The notes under the pieces are model-generated. The model was not told the DNA's origin and did not search any database. It saw only the letters and a program-made list of their open reading frames with translations. A program made the translations under genes and the position numbers. Shown here piece after piece: positions 17,111 to 26,392 of a DNA stretch of 64,000 nt. The stretch comes from JAVWMQ01 sp036637375 (GTDB taxonomy: Bacteria > Bacillota > Clostridia > Peptostreptococcales > Anaerovoracaceae). The stretch lies in contig JAVWMQ010000001.1 of NCBI GenBank assembly GCA_036637375.1, forward strand, positions 1 to 64,000, read 5' to 3'. Numbering within the stretch: position 1 is the first letter of the stretch; each line of letters starts with the position of its first letter.

Positions 17111-18205
17111 ATGACAAAATATAAGCTATTAACGCCAGGACCACTTACAACTACTCAAAGTGTAAAACAAGCAATGATGGTAGATCATTGCACTTGGGAT
17201 AAGGAATACAAAATAATCACAAGAGAAATATGTAACGATTTGCTAGAACTTGCATTATGTTCAAAAGATGAATATTCAGTAGTGCTGATGCAAGGCAGTG
17301 GGACATTTGGTGTAGAATCGGTAATTACAAGCTCCGTAGGGGAAGGTGAAAAAATCTTGATTTGCTCAAATGGGGCTTATGGCGAGAGAATGTGTAAAAT
17401 TGCTGAGTATGGAAAAATTCCATATATAAATTACAAGGAAGAATATGATAATGTTCCAAATGCTACAAAAGTTGAAGAAATCTTAATAGGGAACCCTGAT
17501 ATTACTCATATAGCAATGGTTCATTCGGAAACGACTAGTGGGATTTTGAATCCAGTGCTTCCTATTTCAAGTTTGGCAAAAAAATATGGAAAAACTTTTA
17601 TTCTTGATGCTATGAGTTCTTTTGGGGGCGTGGAGTTTGATGTAGCAAATCAAAATGTAGATATTTTAATTAGCAGTGCTAATAAGTGTATTCAGGGTGT
17701 ACCAGGGTTTTCATTTGTAATTGGAAGACGAGAGGCTTTGGAAGCATGTAAAGGCAAGGCTAGGAGCTTATCACTTGATCTTTATAGCCAGTGGGAGACC
17801 TTAGAAAAGGACGATAAATGGAGATTTACCTCACCAACTCATGTTGTTTTGGCTTTTGGACAGGCTATAAAAGAACTCAAAGATGAAGGTGGAATAACCA
17901 AAAGAGAAGAACGATATAGGGAGAACAACGAAATGTTAATAGCTGGTATGGAGGCTATGGGTTTTAAGTCATTTGTGAAAAAAGAGCGACAATCACCAAT
18001 TATTACAACATTTTATTATCCGCCAAACCAGAATATTGTCTTTGACGATTTTTATAAGTATATCAAAAATAGAGGATATGCAATTTATCCAGGGAAGCTT
18101 ACAGAGGCAGACACTTTTAGAATTGGAAATATAGGTGAGATATACAAGGATGATATAGCCAAAATTCTAAGTATTATTGGGGATTATTTAGAGGAGGTAA
18201 AATAA
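17111..18205 (+). CDS. phnW: 2-aminoethylphosphonate:pyruvate aminotransferase
   Basis: A 364-residue PLP enzyme that converts 2-aminoethylphosphonate and pyruvate to phosphonoacetaldehyde and alanine. The N-terminal motif LLTPGPLTTT and the PLP lysine K192 in ISSANKCIQG, together with D166 in ILDAMSSFGG, match PhnW. The alternative in this fold family, serine:pyruvate or alanine:glyoxylate aminotransferase, is less likely because phnX follows by one base. Ribosome binding site GGAGGAAAA. Confidence 0.95.
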   Translation: MTKYKLLTPGPLTTTQSVKQAMMVDHCTWDKEYKIITREICNDLLELALCSKDEYSVVLMQGSGTFGVESVITSSVGEGEKILICSNGAYGERMCKIAEYGKIPYINYKEEYDNVPNATKVEEILIGNPDITHIAMVHSETTSGILNPVLPISSLAKKYGKTFILDAMSSFGGVEFDVANQNVDILISSANKCIQGVPGFSFVIGRREALEACKGKARSLSLDLYSQWETLEKDDKWRFTSPTHVVLAFGQAIKELKDEGGITKREERYRENNEMLIAGMEAMGFKSFVKKERQSPIITTFYYPPNQNIVFDDFYKYIKNRGYAIYPGKLTEADTFRIGNIGEIYKDDIAKILSIIGDYLEEVK

Positions 18206-18206
18206 A

Positions 18207-19013
18207 ATGAAAAAAATAAAATGTATAATTTTTGATTGGGCTGGAACGACAGTAGATTACGGTTCATTTGCACCAGTTCAAGCGTTTATTGAGGCTTTTG
18301 AAGAGTTTGGAATAACGCCAACAGTAGATGAGGTTAGAGAGCCAATGGGAATGCTTAAATGGAACCATATTAAAACGATGATGGAAATGGATAGAATCGC
18401 CAACGAATGGGAGAGAATTTATGGGCGAAAATGGAATGGGAAAGATGTGGACAAGGTATACGAGGCCAGTGAAAATGCTATTATGAAAATTTTGTGCAAT
18501 TTTGCAGAGCCAAAGCCTTTTGTGGTTGATGCAATAAAAACACTGAGAGGTGATGGTATCAAAATTGGCTCTACAACTGGCTATACTGACGAGATGATGG
18601 AAATTGTTTCAAAAAAGGCAAATGAAAATGGATATGCTCCAGACTATTATTGCACTCCCAATATGGTCAAGGATAATGGCAGACCATATCCATATATGAT
18701 ATTCAAAAATATGGAAACTTTAAACATAGGCTCCACAGGTGAGGTTATAAAGGTGGGAGATACCATTGCAGATATCAAAGAGGGGAATAATGCTGGTGTA
18801 ATTTCAATAGGAGTAATAGAAGGAAGTTCTCTAATGGCTCTAACAAAAGAAGAGTATGAAAGTCTTTCAAAAAAAGAAAAAGAAACATTAATTCGAGAAG
18901 TTTCCCAAATATACTTTGAAAACGGAGCAGATTTTGTAATTGATAATTTTGCAAGGTTGCCAGAATTAGTTAGAGAAATAGATGAAGACTTAACAATAAA
19001 TCATCGGATTTAA
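18207..19013 (+). CDS. phnX: Phosphonoacetaldehyde hydrolase (phosphonatase)
   Basis: A 268-residue HAD-superfamily enzyme that splits phosphonoacetaldehyde to acetaldehyde and phosphate, the carbon-phosphorus bond cleavage step. The DWAGTTVDYG motif holds the nucleophile D10, and K51 in MGMLKWNHIK is the Schiff-base lysine that is specific to phosphonatases. The length is standard. It follows phnW with a one-base gap and a GAGGAGGT site, and ends the operon. Confidence 0.96.
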   Translation: MKKIKCIIFDWAGTTVDYGSFAPVQAFIEAFEEFGITPTVDEVREPMGMLKWNHIKTMMEMDRIANEWERIYGRKWNGKDVDKVYEASENAIMKILCNFAEPKPFVVDAIKTLRGDGIKIGSTTGYTDEMMEIVSKKANENGYAPDYYCTPNMVKDNGRPYPYMIFKNMETLNIGSTGEVIKVGDTIADIKEGNNAGVISIGVIEGSSLMALTKEEYESLSKKEKETLIREVSQIYFENGADFVIDNFARLPELVREIDEDLTINHRI

Positions 19014-19089
19014 CAGAAACTTAACTATCATACACTTTTTTAATTAACAAAGAGTCAGTATACTTAATTATGAGGAATGTGTATTTGAG

Positions 19090-19120
19090 AGGCTACGGAT
19101 AAATTTCCGTAGCTTTTATT
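19090..19120 (+). terminator. Hairpin with T-rich tail after the phosphonate operon
   Basis: A stem GCTACGGA/TCCGTAGC with a 6-base loop followed by TTTTATTTAT. It lies 77 bases after phnX and only 20 bases before the response regulator start, downstream of a possible TATACT -10 (19059-19064). It could end the phn transcript or act in the regulator's leader. Confidence 0.65.
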
Positions 19121-19139
19121 TATGTAAGGAGTGGTTTAA

Positions 19140-19817
19140 GTGATAGGAATTGTTGAAGATGATAAGAGCATAAGGGAAGTAGTATGTTACACACTTAATA
19201 ATACAGGGTTTACTGCAACTGGATTCAGTTGTGGGAGTGAGTTCTTTGATTTTACGGAAAGGCAAGTGCCAGAATTGTTACTACTAGATATTATGCTGCC
19301 TGGTGAGGATGGGCTTGGGATTTTACAAAAGATACGATCAAATCCGAGGACGGAAAACATGCCAGTGATTTTGCTTACAGCAAAGGATACAGAATATGAC
19401 AAGATAATGGGCCTTGATAATGGTGCAGATGATTATGTTACAAAACCCTTTGGAATGATGGAGCTTGTATCAAGAATTAAGGCTGTGCTCAGGAGAATGG
19501 GGACTCAAGGTAGCAATGATATTTATGTATACAAGGATATTTGCCTTGATGCTACAGCTCATGTAGTAAAAGTAATGGGAGAACGTGTAGAATTGACGTT
19601 GAAGGAATTTAGCACGCTTAAAGTTCTAATAGAAAGTAAAGGCGCTGTTGTAAATAGAGATTACCTCCTAAGGCGAGTATGGGGTTATGATTTTGACGGT
19701 GAAACTAGGACAGTAGATGTTCACATTAGAACATTGAGAACTAAACTTGGTGTAGGCGGTAAGTATATTAAAACAGTGAGAGGTGTAGGTTACAGAATAG
19801 GAGGAGCTGATGAATAG
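19140..19817 (+). CDS. OmpR/PhoB-family response regulator
   Basis: A 225-residue two-component response regulator: receiver domain (1-115) with the phosphorylated aspartate D50 in LLLLDIMLPGEDG and K102, then an OmpR/PhoB winged-helix DNA-binding domain (about 128-222). It starts with GTG at 19140, preceded by an AAGGAG site. The kinase gene overlaps its end by 8 bases. Its position behind a phosphonate use operon suggests control of phosphate supply, as for PhoB/PhoP, but no pst or phoU genes are in the window, so this is inference. Confidence 0.9.
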   Translation: MIGIVEDDKSIREVVCYTLNNTGFTATGFSCGSEFFDFTERQVPELLLLDIMLPGEDGLGILQKIRSNPRTENMPVILLTAKDTEYDKIMGLDNGADDYVTKPFGMMELVSRIKAVLRRMGTQGSNDIYVYKDICLDATAHVVKVMGERVELTLKEFSTLKVLIESKGAVVNRDYLLRRVWGYDFDGETRTVDVHIRTLRTKLGVGGKYIKTVRGVGYRIGGADE

Positions 19818-21153
19818 TAAAATAACAAGAACTGTTCTAAAAGTGGCAATTATAGTGCTGGTTTTGACAAGCTTGTTATTGACGGGAGTTTTGTATAACT
19901 ACTTTAACAAAATAGAATTTGTAAGGCAAAGAGAACAATTAAACATAGCATCAGCAGGTGTGATGTTAAATGGCATTAATTATCTCAAAGAAATCGAAAC
20001 TGAGAAATATAGGATTACGTTAATTGATGAAGGTGGGAATGTAGTCTTTGATAATAAAGCCGATATTGCTGGAATGGAAAACCACAAAAATCGTGAAGAG
20101 GTTAGAGAAGCCATTAAAAAAGGATACGGCAAAAGTACTAGAACCTCAGAAACGTTGCAGGAAAAAAGACTTTACAGTAGCAAAAAACTTGATAACGGCA
20201 TGGTGTTAAGACTTTCAGTTACACAAGCTTCTGTCTGGGCGCTACTGGCTGATATTATGAAATGGATACTTATAATTTTGATTTTCACTATTTGTATTTC
20301 TGTTTTAATGGCAAAAAAAACATCCAAAGCAATTGTAAATCCAATTAACACTATTAATCTTGAAAATCCACTGGATAACAATGTATATGAGGAAATTGAA
20401 CCGCTTTTGGCAAGGATAGATAAACAAAATAATGAAATAAAACTGCAGAGTGAAACTATACTCAAAAAAGATGAAGAAGCGCAAGCTATTAGAAGGGAGT
20501 TTTCTGCAAATGTATCACATGAATTAAAAACACCGCTTGCATCAATTATGGGGAGTGCCGAGATAATTGCAAATGGAATTGTAAAGCCAGAAGATACAGC
20601 AGAGTTTGGCAAGAGAATTTATGATGAATCCGCCAGGTTGCTAAATCTCATAAAAGATATTATTAAAATATCAAAATTAGACGAAGGTAAAGCGAGCTGT
20701 GAGTTTAATTTAGTGAACCTTGATGAAATCTGCTTTCAAGTTGTTAGAGATTTGGAAATAAAAGCAGTTCAAAAAAACATTGAAATAATACTTGAAGTTG
20801 ACCAGATTAAAATGAATGGCTTTGCATCTATACTTCATGAGATTATCTATAACCTGTGTGACAATGGGATTAATTATAGCTTAGAAGGTAGCAAAATACT
20901 GGTTAAGATTTATGAAACAAATGAAGAAATAAAGGTTTATATTAGGGATGAAGGTATAGGAATTGAGCAGGAAGAACTTCCACATATTTTTGAAAGATTT
21001 TATCGAGTGGAAAAAAGTCATTCAAAGGAATCTGGAGGAACTGGACTTGGTCTTTCAATTGTGAAACATGGGGTGGCTATACATAATGGGACTATTGATG
21101 TCAGTAGCGAAATTATGAAAGGAACAACCTTTGAAATTACTTTCGCAAAATGA
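19810..21153 (+). CDS. PhoR-like sensor histidine kinase
   Basis: A 447-residue membrane histidine kinase. Transmembrane segments at about 9-29 and 147-167 enclose an extracellular sensor region of some 115 residues. The HisKA motif FSANVSHELKTPLAS has the phosphorylated H237. The HATPase part shows the N box (LCDNGINYS), G1 (DEGIGI) and G2 (GGTGLGLSIV). The kinase core is typical of PhoR-type enzymes. It partners with the overlapping response regulator gene. Confidence 0.9.
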   Translation: MNSKITRTVLKVAIIVLVLTSLLLTGVLYNYFNKIEFVRQREQLNIASAGVMLNGINYLKEIETEKYRITLIDEGGNVVFDNKADIAGMENHKNREEVREAIKKGYGKSTRTSETLQEKRLYSSKKLDNGMVLRLSVTQASVWALLADIMKWILIILIFTICISVLMAKKTSKAIVNPINTINLENPLDNNVYEEIEPLLARIDKQNNEIKLQSETILKKDEEAQAIRREFSANVSHELKTPLASIMGSAEIIANGIVKPEDTAEFGKRIYDESARLLNLIKDIIKISKLDEGKASCEFNLVNLDEICFQVVRDLEIKAVQKNIEIILEVDQIKMNGFASILHEIIYNLCDNGINYSLEGSKILVKIYETNEEIKVYIRDEGIGIEQEELPHIFERFYRVEKSHSKESGGTGLGLSIVKHGVAIHNGTIDVSSEIMKGTTFEITFAK

Positions 21154-21249
21154 CATATATATCACATAATTATCAAATTACTGTAAACCTCTTTTATTTG
21201 ACTACTAAATAAGGTATAATTTAAAATGGAAAAGAGGAGGAACGCCTAT

Positions 21250-22533
21250 ATGGAAAGTCATATTATGTCCATAGTCGCAATAGTAATTTTAGTAATCCTT
21301 TCTGGATACTTTTCAGCAACAGAAACTGCATTCACATCGCTAAATAGAATTAAGATCAAGAATTTAGCAAGCGATGGTGACCCAAGGGCCAAACGAGTGC
21401 TTGATTTATCGGATAATTATGATAAGGTGCTATCAACAATATTAATTGGTAATAACATAGTGAATATCGCTATGACAGCAGTAGCAACAGTACTGTTCAT
21501 CGGTATTTTTGGAGATATTGGAGCAACAATATCAACGGTGGCAATTACTGTTATTGTTTTAGTTTTTGGGGAAATTACACCAAAGAGTCTTGCAAAAGAA
21601 TCTCCTGAAAGCTTTGCAATGTTTTCAGCACCCATTGTCAAACTTTGTTTGATTATATTAATGCCTATAAACTTTGTTTTTTCAAGATGGAAAATGTTTG
21701 TCGTAAAAATATTTAATGTTGCGTCAGATAATTCAATTACAGGTGAAGAACTTAGAACTTTAGTAGAAGAGGCTGAAACAATTGGAGGTATTGAAGCTGG
21801 GCAAAGCGAGCTTATACAAAACGCAATAGAGTTTAACGGGCTTACTGCCGAAGATGTGCTAACTCCTAGAGTTGATGTTGAGGCAATTAGCATTGATATG
21901 ACAGAAGACGAAGTTGCAGAAGTTTTTAAAGAAACAGGGTTTTCAAGACTACCAGTTTATGAAGATGATATGGACAAGATACTTGGAGTTCTTAATCAAA
22001 AGGACTTCCACAATTATATAGTTGGAACAAACCGTACTATTTCTGATTTTGTAAAACCTGTTGTATTTGTAGCAGGTACTATGAAAATCGCCACCTTGCT
22101 AAAGAAGCTGCAAACGGTTAAGGCGCATATCGCTATTATTGTTGATGAATATGGTGGAACAGAAGGGCTTGTTACCATGGAAGACATTATTGAAGAATTA
22201 GTTGGAGATATATTTGACGAACATGATGCCATAATGTCACAGGAAGTTACACTTTTGCAAAATGGAAGTTATAGAGTTATGTGTAATGCCAATATAGCAA
22301 AAGTATTTGACTACTTTGAAATCGATAGAGAATTCGATGTGAATACTGTAAATGGCTGGGTAGTTTTATGTTTAGATAAATTACCGGCAAAGGGTGATAC
22401 CTTTGAACGGAGTTATGATGATAAGTTAATAAAAGTAAGAGTTACAAAAGCTAATGGCAGACGAGCTCTTGAAATAAATTTAGTTATAAATAAAATAACA
22501 GAAGATAGTGAGAACAAAAAGGGGGATAAATAA
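21250..22533 (+). CDS. CNNM/CorC-family transporter-associated protein (DUF21, CBS pair, CorC domain)
   Basis: A 427-residue membrane protein. The order is an N-terminal DUF21 membrane domain with about four helices (first ~140 residues), a pair of CBS domains (about 200-320) and a C-terminal CorC_HlyC domain. Such proteins are linked to magnesium and cobalt export, although many are still called hemolysins. The ATG at 21250 is chosen because GAGGAGG lies 9 bases before it; an in-frame ATG at 21226 lies only 5 bases past a TATAAT (21215-21220) and would be near or before the transcript start. The stop overlaps the secA start by one base. Confidence 0.85.
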   Translation: MESHIMSIVAIVILVILSGYFSATETAFTSLNRIKIKNLASDGDPRAKRVLDLSDNYDKVLSTILIGNNIVNIAMTAVATVLFIGIFGDIGATISTVAITVIVLVFGEITPKSLAKESPESFAMFSAPIVKLCLIILMPINFVFSRWKMFVVKIFNVASDNSITGEELRTLVEEAETIGGIEAGQSELIQNAIEFNGLTAEDVLTPRVDVEAISIDMTEDEVAEVFKETGFSRLPVYEDDMDKILGVLNQKDFHNYIVGTNRTISDFVKPVVFVAGTMKIATLLKKLQTVKAHIAIIVDEYGGTEGLVTMEDIIEELVGDIFDEHDAIMSQEVTLLQNGSYRVMCNANIAKVFDYFEIDREFDVNTVNGWVVLCLDKLPAKGDTFERSYDDKLIKVRVTKANGRRALEINLVINKITEDSENKKGDK

Positions 22534-25283
22534 TGGGATTAATGGAAAAAATCTTCGGAGACCTAAATGTCAAAGAAGTTAAAAAGGTAGAAAAAATTGT
22601 AGACAAGGTAGAAGCTTTAGATGAGGAAATGCAAGGTTTAACGGATACAGAACTAAAAGCAAAAACTCCAGAGTTCAAGGAAAGACTAGCTAACGGAGAA
22701 ACTTTAGACGATATTTTGCCAGAGGCTTTTGCAGTTTGTAGAGAAGCAGCATGGAGAACTCTTGGAATGAAGCACTTTAGAGTTCAGCTAATTGGTGGTG
22801 TTGTACTACATCAAGGTAGAATTGCAGAAATGAAAACTGGTGAAGGTAAAACTTTAGTTGCAACATTACCAGTATATCTAAATGCCCTTGAAGGCAAGGG
22901 TGTTCATGTAGTAACAGTAAATGATTACCTAGCAAAGCGTGACTGTGAGTGGATGGGTAAATGCTATACATTCTTAGGTCTAACTATTGGATGTGTAATT
23001 CATGGTATTACAGAAGAAGAAAGAAAAGCTGCTTATGAGGCAGATATTACATATGGAACAAACAATGAGTATGGGTTTGATTATCTAAGAGATAACATGG
23101 TTATTTACAAAGAAGATATGATGCAAAGAGAACTTAATTTTGCCATCGTAGACGAAGTTGACTCAATTTTAGTCGATGAAGCTAGAACTCCGCTTATTAT
23201 TTCAGGAAAAGGTGATAAATCGACAGATTTATACGGCAAGGCAGATAGATTTGTTAAAGGGCTAACTCCAGGTGTTGATTTTACTGTTGAAGAAAAAGAT
23301 AAGCAGGTAATGATCACAGAATCAGGGATAGCTAAGTGCGAAGAATTCTTTGATATTGACAACTTTGCTGATCCAGAAAATATGGAAATAAACCATCATG
23401 TTGTTCAAGCTTTAAAGGCTAGAAATATTATGAAACGTGATGTTGACTATATTATTAAAGACGGAGAAATTGTAATTGTTGATGAATTTACTGGACGTTT
23501 AATGTTTGGTAGAAGATATAGCGATGGGCTTCATCAGGCCATTGAATCAAAAGAAAACGTTAAGGTTAGATCTGAATCAAAGACACTTGCGACAATTACA
23601 CTTCAAAACTACTTTAGAATGTATCAAAAATTAGCAGGTATGACAGGTACAGCTAAAACAGAGGAAGAAGAATTTAGAGATATCTACAATATGGACGTAG
23701 TTGTTATACCGACAAACAAAGATATCTTGAGAAAAGATATGCAAGATGCTATTTTCTCTACAGAGGCAGGGAAATATAATGCAATCGCTGAAAGCGTAAT
23801 TAAAGCACATGAACAGGGTATGCCTGTTTTGGTTGGTACTATTTCAATTGAAAGTTCTGAACTAATTGCAGATATGCTTAGAAAAAGAGGAGTAAAAAAC
23901 TTCAATATACTAAATGCTAAGCAGCATGACAAGGAAGCTGAAATTGTTGCTGAAGCTGGTAGAGAAGGTGCAATTACAATTGCGACTAATATGGCAGGTA
24001 GAGGTACAGACATTATCTTGGGAGGAAATCCTGAATTTGAAGCAAAAAAAGATATGCAAAAGGCAGGGTTTAGCCCAGAGATTATTGCTTATGCTTCAAC
24101 ATTGATTCCAACAGATGATGAAGAAATATTAGCAGCAAGAGAAGAATACAAAAAGCTTCATGAAAAGTACAAAGAAGAGAGAAAAGACGAACAGCAAAGA
24201 GTAAGAGATGCTGGTGGACTTTGTATTATTGGTACAGAAAGACATGAATCAAGACGTATCGATAATCAGTTGAGAGGTCGTTCAGGCCGTCAAGGAGACC
24301 CTGGTATTACTCAATTCTGCATCTCAATGGAAGACGAACTTCTAAGACTGTTTGGCGGAGAGAGAATGCAAAATGTTGTAAATAGACTTGGTGTTGCAGA
24401 AGACGAAGCTATTGAAGCAAAGATGATTACAAAGTCAATTGAAAGTGCACAAAAGAAAGTGGAAGGCAAGAACTTCTCTATTCGTAAATATGTACTTCAG
24501 TATGACAATGTAATGAACAAGCAAAGAGAAATAATATATGGCGAAAGAAAAAGGGTTTTATTTGGTGAAGACCTAAAAGACTATGTTATGAATATGGCAG
24601 AAGAACTAATCGATGCTACTATTGGACCAATTACTGTTGATTCAAAGTTTGCTGAAGAATGGGACTTTGAAACACTTGGCAACAACCTACGAAGAATTTG
24701 TGCAAAAATGCCAGCGTTAAAATACAGTGATGATGAATTAAGAGAAATGACAACTGACAGTCTGAAAGAAGACATTCTAAAGATCTTTAATGAACTTTAT
24801 TCTGAAAAAGAAAAGGAAATTGGAATTGAGAGAATGAGAGAACTTGAGAGAATGATCTTAATCAGAGTTGTTGATAACAAGTGGATGGATCATATTGATG
24901 CAATGGATCAGTTAAAGAGCGGAATTGGACTAAGAGCTATGGGACAACAAGACCCTGCTGCTGCTTATGCGCAAGAAGGCTTTGATATGTTTGAAGAAAT
25001 GATTGGAGCAATTAAAGAAGAAACCGTTAAATTCTGCTTCAATGTAACTTTAGAAACAAATACTGAGAGAAGGGCTGTAGCTCCAAAGGGCGAAGAAGGC
25101 TTTGAAAATGTAGATGAAAAATATTTGTCACAGAATCAAGGAATGGAAGAAGGCGCAGAAATTCCAGAAAGAGAAAGCAAGCAAGAGACAATAAGGAGAG
25201 ATGCACCAAAAGTTGGTAGAAATGATCCTTGTCCTTGTGGAAGTGGCAAGAAGTACAAGCATTGTTGTGGCAAAGGAGAATAA
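22533..25283 (+). CDS. secA: Preprotein translocase ATPase SecA
   Basis: The 916-residue motor that drives secreted proteins through SecYEG. Walker A is GEGKT (103-107) in the motif EMKTGEGKTL, the DEAD-like box is VDEVDSILVDEARTPL, and the C-terminus has the zinc-binding SEC-C motif CPCGSGKKYKHCC. The length is usual for Clostridia. The start codon overlaps the stop of the upstream gene (TAATG), and prfB follows after three bases, an arrangement often seen in Firmicutes. Confidence 0.98.
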   Translation: MGLMEKIFGDLNVKEVKKVEKIVDKVEALDEEMQGLTDTELKAKTPEFKERLANGETLDDILPEAFAVCREAAWRTLGMKHFRVQLIGGVVLHQGRIAEMKTGEGKTLVATLPVYLNALEGKGVHVVTVNDYLAKRDCEWMGKCYTFLGLTIGCVIHGITEEERKAAYEADITYGTNNEYGFDYLRDNMVIYKEDMMQRELNFAIVDEVDSILVDEARTPLIISGKGDKSTDLYGKADRFVKGLTPGVDFTVEEKDKQVMITESGIAKCEEFFDIDNFADPENMEINHHVVQALKARNIMKRDVDYIIKDGEIVIVDEFTGRLMFGRRYSDGLHQAIESKENVKVRSESKTLATITLQNYFRMYQKLAGMTGTAKTEEEEFRDIYNMDVVVIPTNKDILRKDMQDAIFSTEAGKYNAIAESVIKAHEQGMPVLVGTISIESSELIADMLRKRGVKNFNILNAKQHDKEAEIVAEAGREGAITIATNMAGRGTDIILGGNPEFEAKKDMQKAGFSPEIIAYASTLIPTDDEEILAAREEYKKLHEKYKEERKDEQQRVRDAGGLCIIGTERHESRRIDNQLRGRSGRQGDPGITQFCISMEDELLRLFGGERMQNVVNRLGVAEDEAIEAKMITKSIESAQKKVEGKNFSIRKYVLQYDNVMNKQREIIYGERKRVLFGEDLKDYVMNMAEELIDATIGPITVDSKFAEEWDFETLGNNLRRICAKMPALKYSDDELREMTTDSLKEDILKIFNELYSEKEKEIGIERMRELERMILIRVVDNKWMDHIDAMDQLKSGIGLRAMGQQDPAAAYAQEGFDMFEEMIGAIKEETVKFCFNVTLETNTERRAVAPKGEEGFENVDEKYLSQNQGMEEGAEIPERESKQETIRRDAPKVGRNDPCPCGSGKKYKHCCGKGE

Positions 25284-25286
25284 TCA

Positions 25287-26388
25287 ATGATATTGATTGA
25301 ACAAATTAAAAATGACCTGCCAGGTTTAAAGGCAAATTTAGCAGAGGTCGGTGAATCTCTTTGACCCGGCTTTACTAAAAACGGAAATAGAAAAACTAAA
25401 TGAAGAAATGACTTTTGATGGCTTTTGGGATGATCACGAATCAGCCCAAAAGCTACTTAAAAATAAAAAGGTTCTAGAAGATAAGCTAAAGGAATATGTA
25501 GAACTTGAGCAAAGACTAGAAGATTTAGAAGTTTTAATTGAAATGGCAATTGATGAAAAAGATGATTCTCTAAAAAGCGAAATTGAAGCTATGAGAGATA
25601 CATTTGTAGAAGATTATGAAACTGTTAGAATTAAGACTTTGCTTGATGGTGAGTTTGACCAAAATAATGCTATCTTAAATGTTCACGCAGGAAGTGGTGG
25701 AACAGATGCCCAAGACTGGGCAGATATTTTGCTTAGAATGTATTTAAGATGGGGAGAGCGCAAAGGATATGGCGTAAAGGTTCTGTATTTACAAGAAGAT
25801 ACAGAAGGCGGTATTAAGGCTGCTACAGTTTTAATTGAAGGAGACAATGCTTATGGCTACCTAAAAAATGAAAAAGGTGTTCATAGACTTGTTAGAATTT
25901 CTCCATTTGATTCTTCAGGGAGAAGGCACACCTCATTTGCATCTGTAGAAGTTATGCCAGAAATTGAAGAAGATGTTACAGTGGAAATAGACGATGATGA
26001 TATTAGGATAGATACCTTTAGAGCTAGTGGTGCTGGTGGACAGCATGTAAATAAGACGGATTCTGCCATTAGAATAACTCACTTGCCGACTAATATTGTA
26101 GTATCTTGTCAAAACGAAAGATCACAGCATCAAAACAAAGATACTGCCATGAAGATATTAATGTCAAAATTAATAGAACTTAAAGAACAAGAACATAAAG
26201 AAAATTTAAATGAACTAAAGGGTGACTATAGCCAAATTACTTGGGGCAGTCAAATTAGATCATATGTATTTCATCCATATACTATGGTTAAGGATCATAG
26301 AACAAGTGCCGAAGTTGGAACAGTAGACAAAGTGCTTGATGGAGATTTAGATTATTTTATTAACGCAAAATTGAAACAAAAGGATTAA
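25287..26388 (+). CDS. prfB: Peptide chain release factor 2, with programmed +1 frameshift
   Basis: RF2 ends translation at UGA and UAA. Translation starts at the ATG at 25287, runs 25 codons to CTT TGA C (TGA at 25362-25364), then shifts +1 and continues in frame from GAC at 25363 to 26388, giving 366 residues. This is the classic autoregulatory shift: low RF2 makes the ribosome pause at UGA and slip. A Shine-Dalgarno-like GGTGA lies just upstream of the slip site. The SPF tripeptide (RISPFDSS) that reads UGA and the catalytic GGQ (SGAGGQHVNK) are present. A reading that begins at GTG 25351 would miss the real start. Confidence 0.97.
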
Positions 26389-26392
26389 AAAA

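Noticed and set aside
25351..26388. prfB starting with GTG at 25351
   Set aside because: The ATG at 25287 plus the CTT TGA C shift site explain the gene fully; the GTG lies inside the leader.
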